Part shown: one piece after another, positions 21,702 through 30,742 of the stretch
Numbering within the stretch: position 1 is the first letter of the stretch
Layout of the letters: each line of letters begins with the position of its first letter
Origin: a virus
IMG/VR virus record: IMGVR_UViG_3300019458_000040
Span: 1 to 56,243 of that record
Reading direction: 5' to 3' (one strand)
DNA: 56,243 nucleotides
Made by a program: the position numbers and the translations under genes
The notes under the pieces: generated by a model
Database searches by the model: none
Told to the model about the DNA's origin: nothing
Seen by the model: only the letters and a program-made list of their open reading frames with translations

Positions 21702-22871
21702 ATGTGGAGCCGCATCCGGGATCTCAACTGGCGCTCGTTCGTTCCGAGCTTCGCCCTCTGGGCGGTTGTCTCGGCTCTGTACCTCGTGGCCGCGGTCGAC
21801 TGCGAGGCGGGCGACGTCCTCGCCGTGGCGACGAACGACCGGCACGCGCAGGCCGTGGACGCAGCGACGGGCGCGACGCTCTGGCGCGAGGCCTCGACGG
21901 CGCCGCCGGGCTGGGACTGCTGGTTCGTCCGAGAGAGGCTCGACGGGCGGGTCGTCTTCGGGCACGAGCTTGACGATCCGACCGCAGCGCTGGGAAGGTG
22001 GTGGGAGGAGGTCCGCGACCGCGACTCGGGCGCGCTCGTGTCCGCCGGTGAGCGGACGGACGGTCCTCTGCCGAGGTTCCCAGCACCCGAACCGTTCGGT
22101 CGGTGGGTCTTCGGGGCCTGGAAGACAACGATCTGCAAGCCCGAGCAGGGCGGGTGCTTCAACTCCTGGGGTCTCGCGGCGTGGTGCAACGATGGCTCGC
22201 GCATCCGGCGCGTTCCAGCGTTCTTCAAGTGCCTGATCTACCACTGGCGGTTTTCTCCGCGGCTCGGCTCCTTCCATTCGACGACCTGGGCCCAGGCCGA
22301 CAACGAGCTTCTCGGGCCTTGGTGGATAAACCTCGTCTCTCCGCCCGGGCACGAGGCTTCGCAGTGGCTCTCGCCGCTCGCGAGCGACGGCATTGGGGGA
22401 ACCTTTTCGCCGGCCCTCTTCGTCGACGAGATCGAGACGCCGCTCTCGCCGACGGGCTTCGCGTGGCTGATCGGCGGCCGATGGGGATGGAAGGCGGTCA
22501 TCGGCGACACGATGACGCAAATACCTCAGTGGCAAGACCTTGGGCCGGCGATGATCGGCTACGATCTGCGCGAGAGCCTCCGGCGCGGGCCGGATCTGGT
22601 GATGGCCGAACGGACTGCCGGAGGCTTCGCGCGCGCCGGCGCAATCGACGCCGCGAGCTTCGCGGTCTCCTGGGTTTCCCCTGCTTTGCCCGCGGCCGAT
22701 TGGGGAGGCCAGGCGCTCGCGCAGACGACGTCCTTCGTGGTCGTCGCGGGTCCGGCGCAGGGAGGAGACGTTCCCCGACTCTACGTCCTCGATCCGGCTT
22801 CTGGAGCCGTGGCGCGCTCGATCGTGCTCAGCGGCGATCCGCGCTTCGTGTCGGCGGTCTCGTCACCGTAG
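21702..22871 (+). CDS. membrane-anchored PQQ-type beta-propeller protein
   Basis: 389 residues behind AAGGGAG. One N-terminal hydrophobic segment (FVPSFALWAVVSALYLVAAVDC, about residues 13-34) acts as anchor or signal. The rest is strand-rich with Trp and Gly: VLAVATNDRHAQAVDAATGATLWREA and RLYVLDPASGAVARSIVLSGDP are PQQ/WD-type blades ('hhAhDAxTGxxxW'). It would be exported or face the periplasm. Finding it between the terminase genes is unusual; it may be a host-derived moron affecting the envelope. No enzymatic residues identified. Confidence 0.55.
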   Translation: MWSRIRDLNWRSFVPSFALWAVVSALYLVAAVDCEAGDVLAVATNDRHAQAVDAATGATLWREASTAPPGWDCWFVRERLDGRVVFGHELDDPTAALGRWWEEVRDRDSGALVSAGERTDGPLPRFPAPEPFGRWVFGAWKTTICKPEQGGCFNSWGLAAWCNDGSRIRRVPAFFKCLIYHWRFSPRLGSFHSTTWAQADNELLGPWWINLVSPPGHEASQWLSPLASDGIGGTFSPALFVDEIETPLSPTGFAWLIGGRWGWKAVIGDTMTQIPQWQDLGPAMIGYDLRESLRRGPDLVMAERTAGGFARAGAIDAASFAVSWVSPALPAADWGGQALAQTTSFVVVAGPAQGGDVPRLYVLDPASGAVARSIVLSGDPRFVSAVSSP

Positions 22872-22892
22872 GAAGCGCCGATCTCCGCTTCG

Positions 22893-25151
22893 GTGGCTCC
22901 GCGCACGACGATCAAGCTCCCGGCCGTCTACCGGGACTTGGCGCCCGTCGCCGGCCGCATCGCGATCGAGCACGCGGCCCTCGACTGCCGGATCCACGAG
23001 ACGTTCCTCGCGCTCGCTCTCTCGATCTCGGGCGACGTCGCCTTCTTCACCGATTCGCTCGAGCGGATCCAGGCCTCGCTCGATCGGTGGCTCGAGGGCG
23101 AGCGGGTGCGGAAGCGCCGGTTCGCCGCGGGGCGCCTCTTCCGCTACCGCGTCGGAGCGACGGTCCTCTGGGTCGTGACACCGGCGGCGACGGTGAGAGA
23201 CTTCATCTTCCGGGACCTGACTGCGGTGTTCATGACCGACGCGCACGCGTTCGAGTCCGACCTCCTCAAGGTCGTCGATCGCCGCGGGCCGACCGGGACG
23301 TCCCGGCTCCGGGGCCTCTACATCGCGGGCCAGTTCGTCGGCCGCGACCACTGGTTCTACCGCTTCTGCCACGACCGGCACGCCTACCGGAAGTGGGCGA
23401 CGGCACCGCGGCTGAGACGGCTCGACTGCGACGCGGTCGCGCGCGCCTTCCCGGACCAAGCGGAGCGGATCCTCCCGAAGGACGACCCGCGCTACGCGTG
23501 GTCGATGCGGCTCCGGGATCCGCTTCCCAACGAGCACACGGCGCCGATCCTGAGCTTCGCCCGGAGGCGGCTCAAAATCCGGAGCGACTTGCGGCCGGAG
23601 GACATGTCGGACGCGCAGCGCGCCGAGCTCGAGCGCGCGCTCGCGGGTGCACGCTGGACGAAGGGGACCTCGGTCACGCTCTCCCTCGAGTTCGGCGCCG
23701 TGCAGCGGCGGATCCTCGCGCTCAAGCGTCTCGGGCGCGCGCGCGGTTTCCGGAAGTGCATCATCGTGAAGTACCGGCGTGCCGGCGTCACCGTCCTCTC
23801 CCAGGCCGAGGCCTACTACCACTGTCTCGCACGGCCCAGGTCCTACGTCGCCTTCGTCGCGCACCTCGACGAGACGATCCAGCGCCTTTTCTCGACGGTG
23901 ACGACGTTCGCCGAGATGGATCCCTTCTCGCCTGGGCTGAAGGGGAAACCCACGGCGAACACGATCCGGTTCCAGAACGGGTCCTACTGCTTCATCGGGA
24001 CCGGCAAGAGCGAAGGCCTGCTCCGCGGCGACACGATCCAGTACTTCCACGGGTCGGAAGTCCCGTACTGGCTCCGCGGCGCGCGCGCGCTGGCTTCCAT
24101 GAACCTCCTCATGGCGGGAATCGAGGAGTCCGCGCGCCACGGCGAGATCGTGCTCGAGGGAACGCCCAAGGGGCGCGAGTGGTTCTGCGTGAAGTATCAG
24201 GAGGCGAAGGCGAAGCAGAACGATTACTGGCCGATCTTCCTGCCGTGGTTTCACGACCCCACGTGCCGGCTCCTGCCGGGCGAGTTCAACGAGGTGGAGG
24301 TCCGCGACACGCTCACGACCGAGGAGCGGGGCCTCATCGAGCGCTACGAGCTCGGGCTCGACCAGGTCGCTTTCCGGCGCGCGAAGCGGCGCCAGTACGG
24401 CGCGCTCTTCCTCCAGGAGTTCCCGGAGGACGATCAGACGTGCTTCATCTCGGCGGGCTCGATGTACTTTCCGCCCGAGATCGTTTCGGAGCTGGCGCAG
24501 ACGGTGCCGGACAGCGTTCCTCGGAAGGAGATCCCCGGCGGCTACGAGATCCGCTGGGAGGAGCCCCAGAAGGACGTCCAGTACGTCGCCGGCTGCGACA
24601 CGAGCGAGGGGATCGCGGGCGGCGATCGCAACGGGGTGGGCATCCTGCGGCGCGATACGTGGGCCCAGGTCGCAACCGTCCACGGGCTCTTCTCGCCACG
24701 CGAATTGGCGGAGCACGCCGTGCGTCTGTGTCGCGAATACAACGAGGCTCTCCTCGGCGTCGAGCGCGAGAACCACGGGCACCTCGTCATAGACAGAATC
24801 GAGGCGCTTGGCTACGGTTTGCCGCATACGCAGGGCGGCACTCTCTACTACCACGCGGACGGAAAGGACGATGGCAAGCGCCGGCTCGGGAAGAAGGGCT
24901 GGTCGACGAACGAGCGGACGCGCGAGCAGATCATCGGCGATCTCCGCGCGGCGCTCGTCGACGGATCGCTGGTCGTGCGCGACCGGGACTTCATCTCCGA
25001 GATGATGACCTTCTGTCGGCAGTCGAACGGGCGCTGGGACCACGACAGCGGCGCCCACGACGACACGATCTTCAAGTGGGGGATTGCGCTTCAGATGACA
25101 AAGCACGAGCCCCTGAGGCCGACGATCATCTTCGTCGATCGAGGACTGTGA
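22893..25151 (+). CDS. terL: large terminase (ATPase-nuclease) with long N-terminal extension
   Basis: 752 residues from GTG 22893. The packaging motor part starts near residue 265: FRKCIIVKYRRAGVTVLSQAEAYYH is the ATP-binding adenine/Walker A-like zone (about 287-310), DTIQYFHGSEVPYW (about 380-393) the Walker B zone, VLEGTPKGREWF the coupling motif. The RNase H-like nuclease has VAGCDTSEGIAGGDRNG (Asp569), GVERENHGH and HDDTIFKWGIALQM near the C-terminus. Residues 1-265 are extra: helical, with a hydrophobic stretch LFRYRVGATVLWVVTP, and do not belong to the normal fold. It cuts and translocates DNA into proheads. Confidence 0.85.
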   Translation: MAPRTTIKLPAVYRDLAPVAGRIAIEHAALDCRIHETFLALALSISGDVAFFTDSLERIQASLDRWLEGERVRKRRFAAGRLFRYRVGATVLWVVTPAATVRDFIFRDLTAVFMTDAHAFESDLLKVVDRRGPTGTSRLRGLYIAGQFVGRDHWFYRFCHDRHAYRKWATAPRLRRLDCDAVARAFPDQAERILPKDDPRYAWSMRLRDPLPNEHTAPILSFARRRLKIRSDLRPEDMSDAQRAELERALAGARWTKGTSVTLSLEFGAVQRRILALKRLGRARGFRKCIIVKYRRAGVTVLSQAEAYYHCLARPRSYVAFVAHLDETIQRLFSTVTTFAEMDPFSPGLKGKPTANTIRFQNGSYCFIGTGKSEGLLRGDTIQYFHGSEVPYWLRGARALASMNLLMAGIEESARHGEIVLEGTPKGREWFCVKYQEAKAKQNDYWPIFLPWFHDPTCRLLPGEFNEVEVRDTLTTEERGLIERYELGLDQVAFRRAKRRQYGALFLQEFPEDDQTCFISAGSMYFPPEIVSELAQTVPDSVPRKEIPGGYEIRWEEPQKDVQYVAGCDTSEGIAGGDRNGVGILRRDTWAQVATVHGLFSPRELAEHAVRLCREYNEALLGVERENHGHLVIDRIEALGYGLPHTQGGTLYYHADGKDDGKRRLGKKGWSTNERTREQIIGDLRAALVDGSLVVRDRDFISEMMTFCRQSNGRWDHDSGAHDDTIFKWGIALQMTKHEPLRPTIIFVDRGL

Positions 25152-25432
25152 CCAAGATGGAGCAGCTTCTCAAGCTCTTGCCCGAAGGCACGGCCGTCAT
25201 CGCAGTGCTCGTGTCTTGCATCCTCTTCTTCAAGTTCCAGCAGAAGATGCTGGACCGGGGGGAAGCGACGTTGAAATACATCACGGAAGGGCACGATCGG
25301 GCCCGGAGTGCGTACTTCGAGAGTCTCCGGGACATCATGAGATCGAACGAACAGGTCAGTCGCGAGATCACGCAGCGGCTCGTCGCCCTGGAGTCCGCGC
25401 TCGACGCGCTGACCGCGGCCGTCAAGAGGTGA
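25148..25432 (+). CDS. small membrane protein with coiled coil, holin-like
   Basis: 94 residues from GTG 25148 (GTGA overlap with terL; an ATG follows at 25157). One hydrophobic span TAVIAVLVSCILFFKF (about residues 16-31) and a charged helical domain (SYFESLRDIMRSN, ITQRLVALESALDALTAAVKR). This is the layout of some one-span holins or spanin-like proteins, but it could be any phage membrane protein. Confidence 0.55.
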   Translation: MTKMEQLLKLLPEGTAVIAVLVSCILFFKFQQKMLDRGEATLKYITEGHDRARSAYFESLRDIMRSNEQVSREITQRLVALESALDALTAAVKR

Positions 25433-25443
25433 GGTGAGTTCAC

Positions 25444-25728
25444 ATGGCCCCCAGAAAGCGCATCCCGCGGCGGCTCCGACACCAGGCAAGTCCGGAAGCC
25501 TCCGAGTCGGCCGGCGCTCCCTCTCCGGTCGAAGGCGCGACCGAAGGGACTCGAGAGGAAGCCGTCGACAGCGCGGTCGAACCGGCAGCGGAAACCGAGC
25601 ACTCGGCGGAACCGCCCGCGGCGGCGCCAGAGAGCAAGAGCCAGAACGAGCCCGAGGCTCCGCCGCGCTGGCGGCCTCTCATCGTGTTCGCAGACGAACA
25701 GGACTTCTTCGACGTGATGGGCTTCTGA
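25444..25728 (+). CDS. acidic Pro/Ala-rich protein
   Basis: 94 residues; low-complexity Glu/Ala/Pro/Ser for 75 residues, then RWRPLIVFADEQDFFDVMGF at the C-terminus, which looks like a short folded or binding motif. GAGGTG precedes the ATG. Unknown; composition suggests a flexible linker or scaffold-like protein. Confidence 0.5.
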   Translation: MAPRKRIPRRLRHQASPEASESAGAPSPVEGATEGTREEAVDSAVEPAAETEHSAEPPAAAPESKSQNEPEAPPRWRPLIVFADEQDFFDVMGF

Positions 25729-25750
25729 CGGGGCCCGGGAGGTGACGACG

Positions 25751-26131
25751 ATGGCGGGAATGAAGATCCAGGTGGACTGGGAGGGCCTCGCGAAGGGGCT
25801 GGGCGGCGTCCTCAGCGGCGAGCTCCGGGGCATCCTCGAGGGCGCGGAGGCGGACCTGCAAGCGTACGGAGTCGACATCGCCGGAAGCCTCGCGCGCTCG
25901 ATCGCGGAGGGGAAGGACGGGCTCACGCAGGAGCTGCGCGGCCAGCTCAAGGCCTTGGCCGAAGTCCACCGGCTCCGGATCAACGCGGCGAGCTGGGAGT
26001 TCTTCGAGCAGCTCCTCACGGTCGCGGTTCGGGCGGCCGGCGCGGTTCTCGCCGCGGCGGGCGACACGGCGCTGGGCGGGCTCGATTCGGCGATCGGGGC
26101 GAAGGGCTCATCGGCGTCGAAGAAGCCGTAG
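25751..26131 (+). CDS. small helical phage protein
   Basis: 126 residues from ATG 25751, with GGGAGG 8 bases upstream; a GTG at 25742 is too close to that site. Helices throughout (LQAYGVDIAGSLARSIAEG, LAEVHRLRINAASWEFFEQLLTVAVRAAGAVLAAAGD). The hydrophobic VAVRAAGAVLAAAG might insert in a membrane. Unknown. Confidence 0.55.
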   Translation: MAGMKIQVDWEGLAKGLGGVLSGELRGILEGAEADLQAYGVDIAGSLARSIAEGKDGLTQELRGQLKALAEVHRLRINAASWEFFEQLLTVAVRAAGAVLAAAGDTALGGLDSAIGAKGSSASKKP

Positions 26132-26205
26132 TCCGTCCAAGATCGGGCGAGCCGGAAAGACAGGCGGGACGGGGAACATGCAGAGTGACGTGGGAGGGAC
26201 TCATC

Positions 26206-26679
26206 ATGACGAACGGACGGACGATGTTCAGGGCGCTCGCGGCGCTTCTCGTGGTGACGGCGGTGGCGAGCCTCGGATGCAGTTCGAAGGGGACGATCCA
26301 CGTCGACGCGATCGAGACGCTCGTGATGAAGGTGAGCGAGCGTCACGACCGCTACGTGACGACGGACCCGACGCTCGTCGAGAGCGAGAAGGCGGACTTC
26401 CTCCGCTCGACAGAGATCCTGCGGAAGGTGATCGAGGCGGCGAAGGAGAGCTCGAAACCGGCCGACGTGGGGAGCGGGTCCAGCTCGATGTCCGCGCCGG
26501 TGCCCGCGTCGTCATCCTCGGCCTCTGGCCTCCTTGCGATGCGCCGCGATTCGAGGGACCTCTTCTCGGGCGAGCGGGTCGCGCGCTCGGAGCCCTCTTC
26601 AGCCTCACGTACCCCGTTCCCTTCGAGGACGCCGTCGGCCGCGGGAACCTCTACGCCGAGCCGCCCGATGCTCAACTGA
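26206..26679 (+). CDS. phage lipoprotein
   Basis: ATG 26206 with GGGAGGG 7 bases upstream. FRALAALLVVTAVASLGC-SS is a signal peptide with a lipobox (Cys25). The mature part IHVDAIETLVMKVSERHDRYVTTDPTLVESEKADFLRSTEILRKVIEAA is a helical domain. After about residue 90 the sequence turns into Ser/Ala/Pro-rich text that looks like the shadow of the overlapping glycosylase-like gene, so the true end may once have been near 26470. Might be the outer-membrane half of a spanin pair with the gene at 25148, which is speculation. Confidence 0.6.
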   Translation: MTNGRTMFRALAALLVVTAVASLGCSSKGTIHVDAIETLVMKVSERHDRYVTTDPTLVESEKADFLRSTEILRKVIEAAKESSKPADVGSGSSSMSAPVPASSSSASGLLAMRRDSRDLFSGERVARSEPSSASRTPFPSRTPSAAGTSTPSRPMLN

Positions 26680-26993
26680 CGTCGGAGCGCCGATCGCCCG
26701 CCGCGGCGGCGCTCGCGCTCTTTCCGCGACTCCTTGAGGCGGGCTGCCGCGTCATCGCGCTGGGAACGGTCGTCGCGCACGCTCTCGACCTCGACGAGTG
26801 GATGGAGTGGCGCCAGGTGCGGCCGGCCGGAGCGCGGCTCCGCTCCTTCGGGCTCGACGCTCTGAGGCCGGGACCAGGCGGGATTTCGGCCGCCTCGCTA
26901 CCCTATCCCACGGATCGGAGTGGTTGGTGGGCGGATCCGGGAAACGCGGCGCGCGCGCGCGCGTTCTGCCGGACCGCTCTCAAGGAGGGATGA
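26488..26993 (+). pseudogene. uracil-DNA glycosylase-like gene with apparent frameshift
   Basis: From about 26505 one frame reads VVILGLWPPCD, FEGPLLGRAGRALGALF, FEDAVGRGNLY, LFPRLLEAGCRVIALGTVVAHALDL and PYPTDRSGWWADPGNAARARAF: the uracil-DNA-glycosylase superfamily order, where the last part is normally 'PHPSGxNRWWNDP'. No ATG, GTG or TTG opens this frame. An ATG at 26488 lies one frame off; loss of one C in the run at 26503-26505 would explain it. The active His of PHPSG is replaced by Tyr here. So either a broken gene or a sequencing error. Confidence 0.55.
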
Positions 26994-26996
26994 ACG

Positions 26997-29420
26997 ATGG
27001 TCACGAGGAGCGCCGCGGCGACCGGAACGACGGGCGAGATCGCGGGCGTCCTCGTCGACACGGCGGGGCGCCCCTTGCGGTCGAGCCTCACGAGCTCGAA
27101 CGGCAACGGTCGATCGCACGACTTCGAGTCGCTCGAGAAGAGCTTCGCCTCCACCATCTCGGGCTACGTCGAGTCGCTCTCCCGCCTCGATCTCCCGCCG
27201 CTCCTCCGGGCGCGCGACCCGTTCCAGAACCACGCCTGGGTCAGCGCGGCTGCGATCGCCGTGGCGTTCGTCTCGAGCCAGGCGCCGTTCCTCGTCTTCC
27301 GGGAGACGGATCGGGCCCGCAACGGCCGCGCCCTCGCGACGAAGGCCGCCGGGCGCTCCTGGATCGGCCCGCGCGCTGGAACCGGACGCCGCGCGGTCGA
27401 GCGCTACCTCCGCCGATCGATGGCCCAGCGGTTCCTCATGATCGGGAAGGCGGCGGAGCCGGACTTCGACCATCCGCTGATGCGGGTCCTCTCGGATCCG
27501 AATCCGCTCCTCAACGGCTCGCAGCTCATGCAGCTCACGATGCTCTGGCTCGCGATCCGGGGCGAGTTCTACTGGCTCCCGGTGGCGGAGGACGGGGAGC
27601 CCTCGCCGTTCGGAGAAGAGCCGGCGGAGCTGTGGCCGATCCCTCCCGACTGTGTCGAGGAGGAGTTCGCGGGTGGGCGCGAGCGCGGGGACTTCTCGGG
27701 CTTTTGGATCACCGCGCCCACGTACCTCCCGAGTGTCTTCCAGCGGAGCCGGCGGTTCTTCCTCGAACCGGGCTCCCTCATCCAGTTCAAGTTCCCGGAC
27801 CCGTCGAATCCCATCCGCGGCCTCTCGCGTCTGACCGCCGCCGCCGGCGCGATCGAATCGGACTTCTACGCGCGCGCCCACAACCGCGGTCTCCTCAAGA
27901 ACGGGGCCGAGCCGCGCGGCGTCTTCGAGTTCGAGGGCGTGCTGAATAAGCAGAGCGAGGAGGAGATCCGCACGAAGTTCAAGGAGCGGCACGAGAAGGT
28001 CGAGAACCGCGGGACGATCCCGATCCTGGGCCACGGGCTGAAGTGGAAGACGACGGGGCTCTCGCCGGCGGACCTCCAGTACCTCGAGGGAATGCGCTGG
28101 AACCGGGAAGAAGTCCTCGCGCTCCTCGGCGCCCACAAGTCGATCCTCGGCGTCACGGAGGATCTCAACTACGCGACGCAGCGCGCGGCGACCGCCAACT
28201 TCTGGGAGATGACGATCATCCCGAACATGCGGATCGTCGAGCAGACGCTCGACCGATCGCTCTTCTTCCCGACGACCGACGACACGTTCGGGATGTTCGA
28301 TGTCTCGGGCGTCGACGCGCTGCGGGCCGGGCTCCAGGAAAAGATCGACCAGGCCGACAAGCTCGCGCAGGAGCGGCTCCACGTCCCGCCGCGCGAGGCC
28401 TACAAGGTCGTCGGACTCGACGTGCCGGAGTACGAGGGAGACGACACGGCGCTCGTCTCGGCGCTCGCGACGCCGTACTCCGTCGCCGTCAACCTGGCCG
28501 AGAACCCGCTGCCTCCTCCTCCGCCGCCGACCGCGCCTCCGGGCCCGCCGGACGAGGAGGACGACGAATCCGCTGTTCTCCGGCCCCAGCGCGCGCCCGC
28601 CGCCGTGTCGACGAAGCAGACGGCCGCCCAGCGCCGGCGCCGGTGGCTCCGGTTCGTCCGGGTCCAGGGGAAGCTCGAAGGCGACATGGCCCGGCGATAT
28701 CGGTCCTGGGTCGCGGGCGAGCGGAACGCGACGCTCGAGCGGTTCGACCGCGAGGCGCGCCGCCTGGGAGCCGTCTCGGCTGCGCTCCGCCGCGTCGCCG
28801 TGATGAAGGAGCTGTCGCTCACGGCCATCCTCCCGGATCCCCGCGAGAGCGGGCGAGCGCTGAAAGAGAAGACGCGGCCGAACCGCGCGGCGAGCCTCGA
28901 GGCCTCGTTCCAGTTCACGCTCGAGGACATCGGGATCCCGACGTTCGCGATCGACGATGCGGCGCTGATGCGGTTCTTCGACCTCCGGGAGAGGATCTTC
29001 GCGGGGTCGGTCCCGGTGACCGTGCGCGAGAACCTCTTCTCGTCGCTGCAGGCGGGGATCCAGGCCGGCGAGACCGTCCAGCAGCTCCGCTCCCGGATCG
29101 CGGAGGTGTACCAGATCGCCGCGGGCACGCCGAAGACGCTCATGATCGCCCGCACCGAGACGGGGTCCTTCATGAACGGCGTGCGCGACGAGATGTTCGG
29201 GCTGCAGGGGCTCGAGACGCTCGAGTGGGTCACGGCCGGGGACGAGCACGTGCGGGCGACTCACGTCACGTACGGCGCGAGCGGACCGAAGCCCCGCGGC
29301 TTCGACTACCTGACGCTCGTTGGCCTGGGCAGTTCGGGCGCGCTGCGCTACCCTGGCGACTCGAACGCGCCTCCGGGCGAGACGATCAACTGCCGGTGCC
29401 TCCAGGTCCCTTCGGAGTGA
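26997..29420 (+). CDS. portal protein fused to a MuF-type minor head protein
   Basis: 807 residues, AAGGAGGGA upstream. Residues 1-480 are a HK97-type portal: WVSAAAIAVAFVSSQAPF, MLWLAIRGEFYWLPV, LIQFKFPDPSNPIRGLSRLTAAAGAI, FYARAHNRGLLKNGAEPRGV and the C-terminal region with YATQRAATANFWEMTIIPNM. A Pro-rich linker (about 500-525) follows. Residues 560-807 are a Phage_Mu_F/SPP1 gp7-type domain: TLMIARTETGSFMNGVRDEMF, LEWVTAGDEHVRATHV and GETINCRCLQVP. The portal is the DNA entry ring; MuF proteins join the head early in assembly. Confidence 0.9.
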   Translation: MVTRSAAATGTTGEIAGVLVDTAGRPLRSSLTSSNGNGRSHDFESLEKSFASTISGYVESLSRLDLPPLLRARDPFQNHAWVSAAAIAVAFVSSQAPFLVFRETDRARNGRALATKAAGRSWIGPRAGTGRRAVERYLRRSMAQRFLMIGKAAEPDFDHPLMRVLSDPNPLLNGSQLMQLTMLWLAIRGEFYWLPVAEDGEPSPFGEEPAELWPIPPDCVEEEFAGGRERGDFSGFWITAPTYLPSVFQRSRRFFLEPGSLIQFKFPDPSNPIRGLSRLTAAAGAIESDFYARAHNRGLLKNGAEPRGVFEFEGVLNKQSEEEIRTKFKERHEKVENRGTIPILGHGLKWKTTGLSPADLQYLEGMRWNREEVLALLGAHKSILGVTEDLNYATQRAATANFWEMTIIPNMRIVEQTLDRSLFFPTTDDTFGMFDVSGVDALRAGLQEKIDQADKLAQERLHVPPREAYKVVGLDVPEYEGDDTALVSALATPYSVAVNLAENPLPPPPPPTAPPGPPDEEDDESAVLRPQRAPAAVSTKQTAAQRRRRWLRFVRVQGKLEGDMARRYRSWVAGERNATLERFDREARRLGAVSAALRRVAVMKELSLTAILPDPRESGRALKEKTRPNRAASLEASFQFTLEDIGIPTFAIDDAALMRFFDLRERIFAGSVPVTVRENLFSSLQAGIQAGETVQQLRSRIAEVYQIAAGTPKTLMIARTETGSFMNGVRDEMFGLQGLETLEWVTAGDEHVRATHVTYGASGPKPRGFDYLTLVGLGSSGALRYPGDSNAPPGETINCRCLQVPSE

Positions 29421-29427
29421 CACGCAC

Positions 29428-30618
29428 ATGGACATCGAGCTGAAGTCGGGCTGCGTCATCGAGGACCTCGACGAGATCGCTCGGCTCCTGATCGAACGCC
29501 AGAAGAAGGCGGAGTCCCTCGACACCGTGGTCACGATCGACGCCGACGAAGGGCCGATCGTGTCGAAGGCGATGCCCGGCGTCGCGTCGCCTCCCCAGGT
29601 CGATCCGGCGAAAGTCGAGAGCCTCGCGCGCAGCGTCGGCATCGAGTTCACTGAGGCGCACCGGGACCGCGTCGTCTCCTACTGGGCGAGCGACGAACGG
29701 GTCGACGGCGAGGGCGACATCATCCGCCAGAAATGGGACTTCTCGCGGTTCGAGAAAAACCCCGTCATGCCCTTCAGCCACGAGTGGCGCGGGCTCCCGG
29801 TCGCGAACGCGATCGACTGGGGCGTCGTGGCGCGGAAGGACAAGGATTACGATGGGCCGGCACTCTGGCTCGCCGGCCTCTTCCCGACGGAGGAGGAGTC
29901 GGGCATGGCCGACTCCATCTTCCGGCTCGTGAAGTCGGGGTTCCTGAAGGGCGGGTCCGTGGGCTTCAAGCCGCTCAAGATCACGCGCATCGAGGACCCC
30001 GAGGAGCGGAAGAAGCTCGGCCTCGGCACCTTCGGCGTCATCTTCGAAAAGAGCCTCCTCGTCGAGTTCTCGCCCGTCACCGTCCCCGCGAACCCGGGCG
30101 CGCACACGGCGCTCTCGGTCGCGAAGCGCGAGGGCCATCTCCGCGCCGAAGAGATCCCCCTCCTCCGCGAGCTGGTCCGCCGCGGCGCCGTCGCGCGCGG
30201 GCGGACGCCGGACGACTGGGCGAAGGAAGACGCCGCGATCGTCGCCGTGGCGAAGGGACTCTTCGCGGACAGCGCGCTCGCGCGTTCCCTCCGGAAGCAC
30301 GCCGACATGGGGGCGCCGATTCTCGACGAGAAGCGCGAGCGCGCCATCGTCCGAGTCGACGCCGCGGATCCGATCGAAGAGAACGTTGCGGCCATCCGGA
30401 CGGCGGTCGACGAGGGCTTCGCCGGCGTCTTCCGGCGGCTGGACGAGATCTCGGACGAGAACGTCGAGCTCCGGCGCCGGCTCGAGGAGATGGAGGCGCG
30501 GAACCTGGTGGGAGTGGTCACTCAGTCGAACGACGAGCCCCTGCCCGAGATCCCCATCTCGTTCGACGTCTCCGAGCGACTGCTTCGGGGGCTGGACGCG
30601 TTGAAAGCGGGAAAGTAG
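29428..30618 (+). CDS. HK97-family prohead protease
   Basis: 396 residues. WDFSRFEKNPVMPFSHEWRGLPVANAI carries the catalytic His (about residue 116) and VKSGFLKGGSVGFKPLKI the nucleophile Ser (about 175), with FEKSLLVEFSPVTVPANP closing the protease fold: the U35/HK97 order. Residues 250-396 form a long charged helical region that may act as an internal scaffold cleaved off with the protease. Located between portal and capsid as usual. Confidence 0.85.
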   Translation: MDIELKSGCVIEDLDEIARLLIERQKKAESLDTVVTIDADEGPIVSKAMPGVASPPQVDPAKVESLARSVGIEFTEAHRDRVVSYWASDERVDGEGDIIRQKWDFSRFEKNPVMPFSHEWRGLPVANAIDWGVVARKDKDYDGPALWLAGLFPTEEESGMADSIFRLVKSGFLKGGSVGFKPLKITRIEDPEERKKLGLGTFGVIFEKSLLVEFSPVTVPANPGAHTALSVAKREGHLRAEEIPLLRELVRRGAVARGRTPDDWAKEDAAIVAVAKGLFADSALARSLRKHADMGAPILDEKRERAIVRVDAADPIEENVAAIRTAVDEGFAGVFRRLDEISDENVELRRRLEEMEARNLVGVVTQSNDEPLPEIPISFDVSERLLRGLDALKAGK

Positions 30619-30619
30619 A

Positions 30620-30698
30620 GCAGCACACGTCGTGACGCCGTACCGTCACACCATCCGTCCTTGATCGGGGCCTTGTCGGTCCTCGACTGACGTGCTGC
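30620..30698. other. structured gap before the capsid gene
   Basis: GCAGCAC (30620-30626) can pair with GTGCTGC (30692-30698), and GTCG with CGAC inside; within it GTGACG...CGTCAC makes a small 6-bp hairpin (about 30633-30650). The gap of 124 bases between protease and major capsid genes is a usual place for a terminator or processing site that raises capsid expression. GGAGG for the capsid gene follows at 30731. Confidence 0.4.
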
Positions 30699-30742
30699 CG
30701 GTTCACTGCCGGCGATGTGCACCGTCTGTCGGAGGACCACGG

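Noticed and set aside
22863-25106. Very long minus-strand and alternative plus-strand open frames over the large terminase
   Set aside because: They mirror the codon periodicity of terL and have no recognisable motif; terL motifs fix the true frame.
26898-29651. Minus-strand open frame of 917 codons under the portal gene
   Set aside because: Shadow; portal and MuF motifs identify the plus-strand gene.
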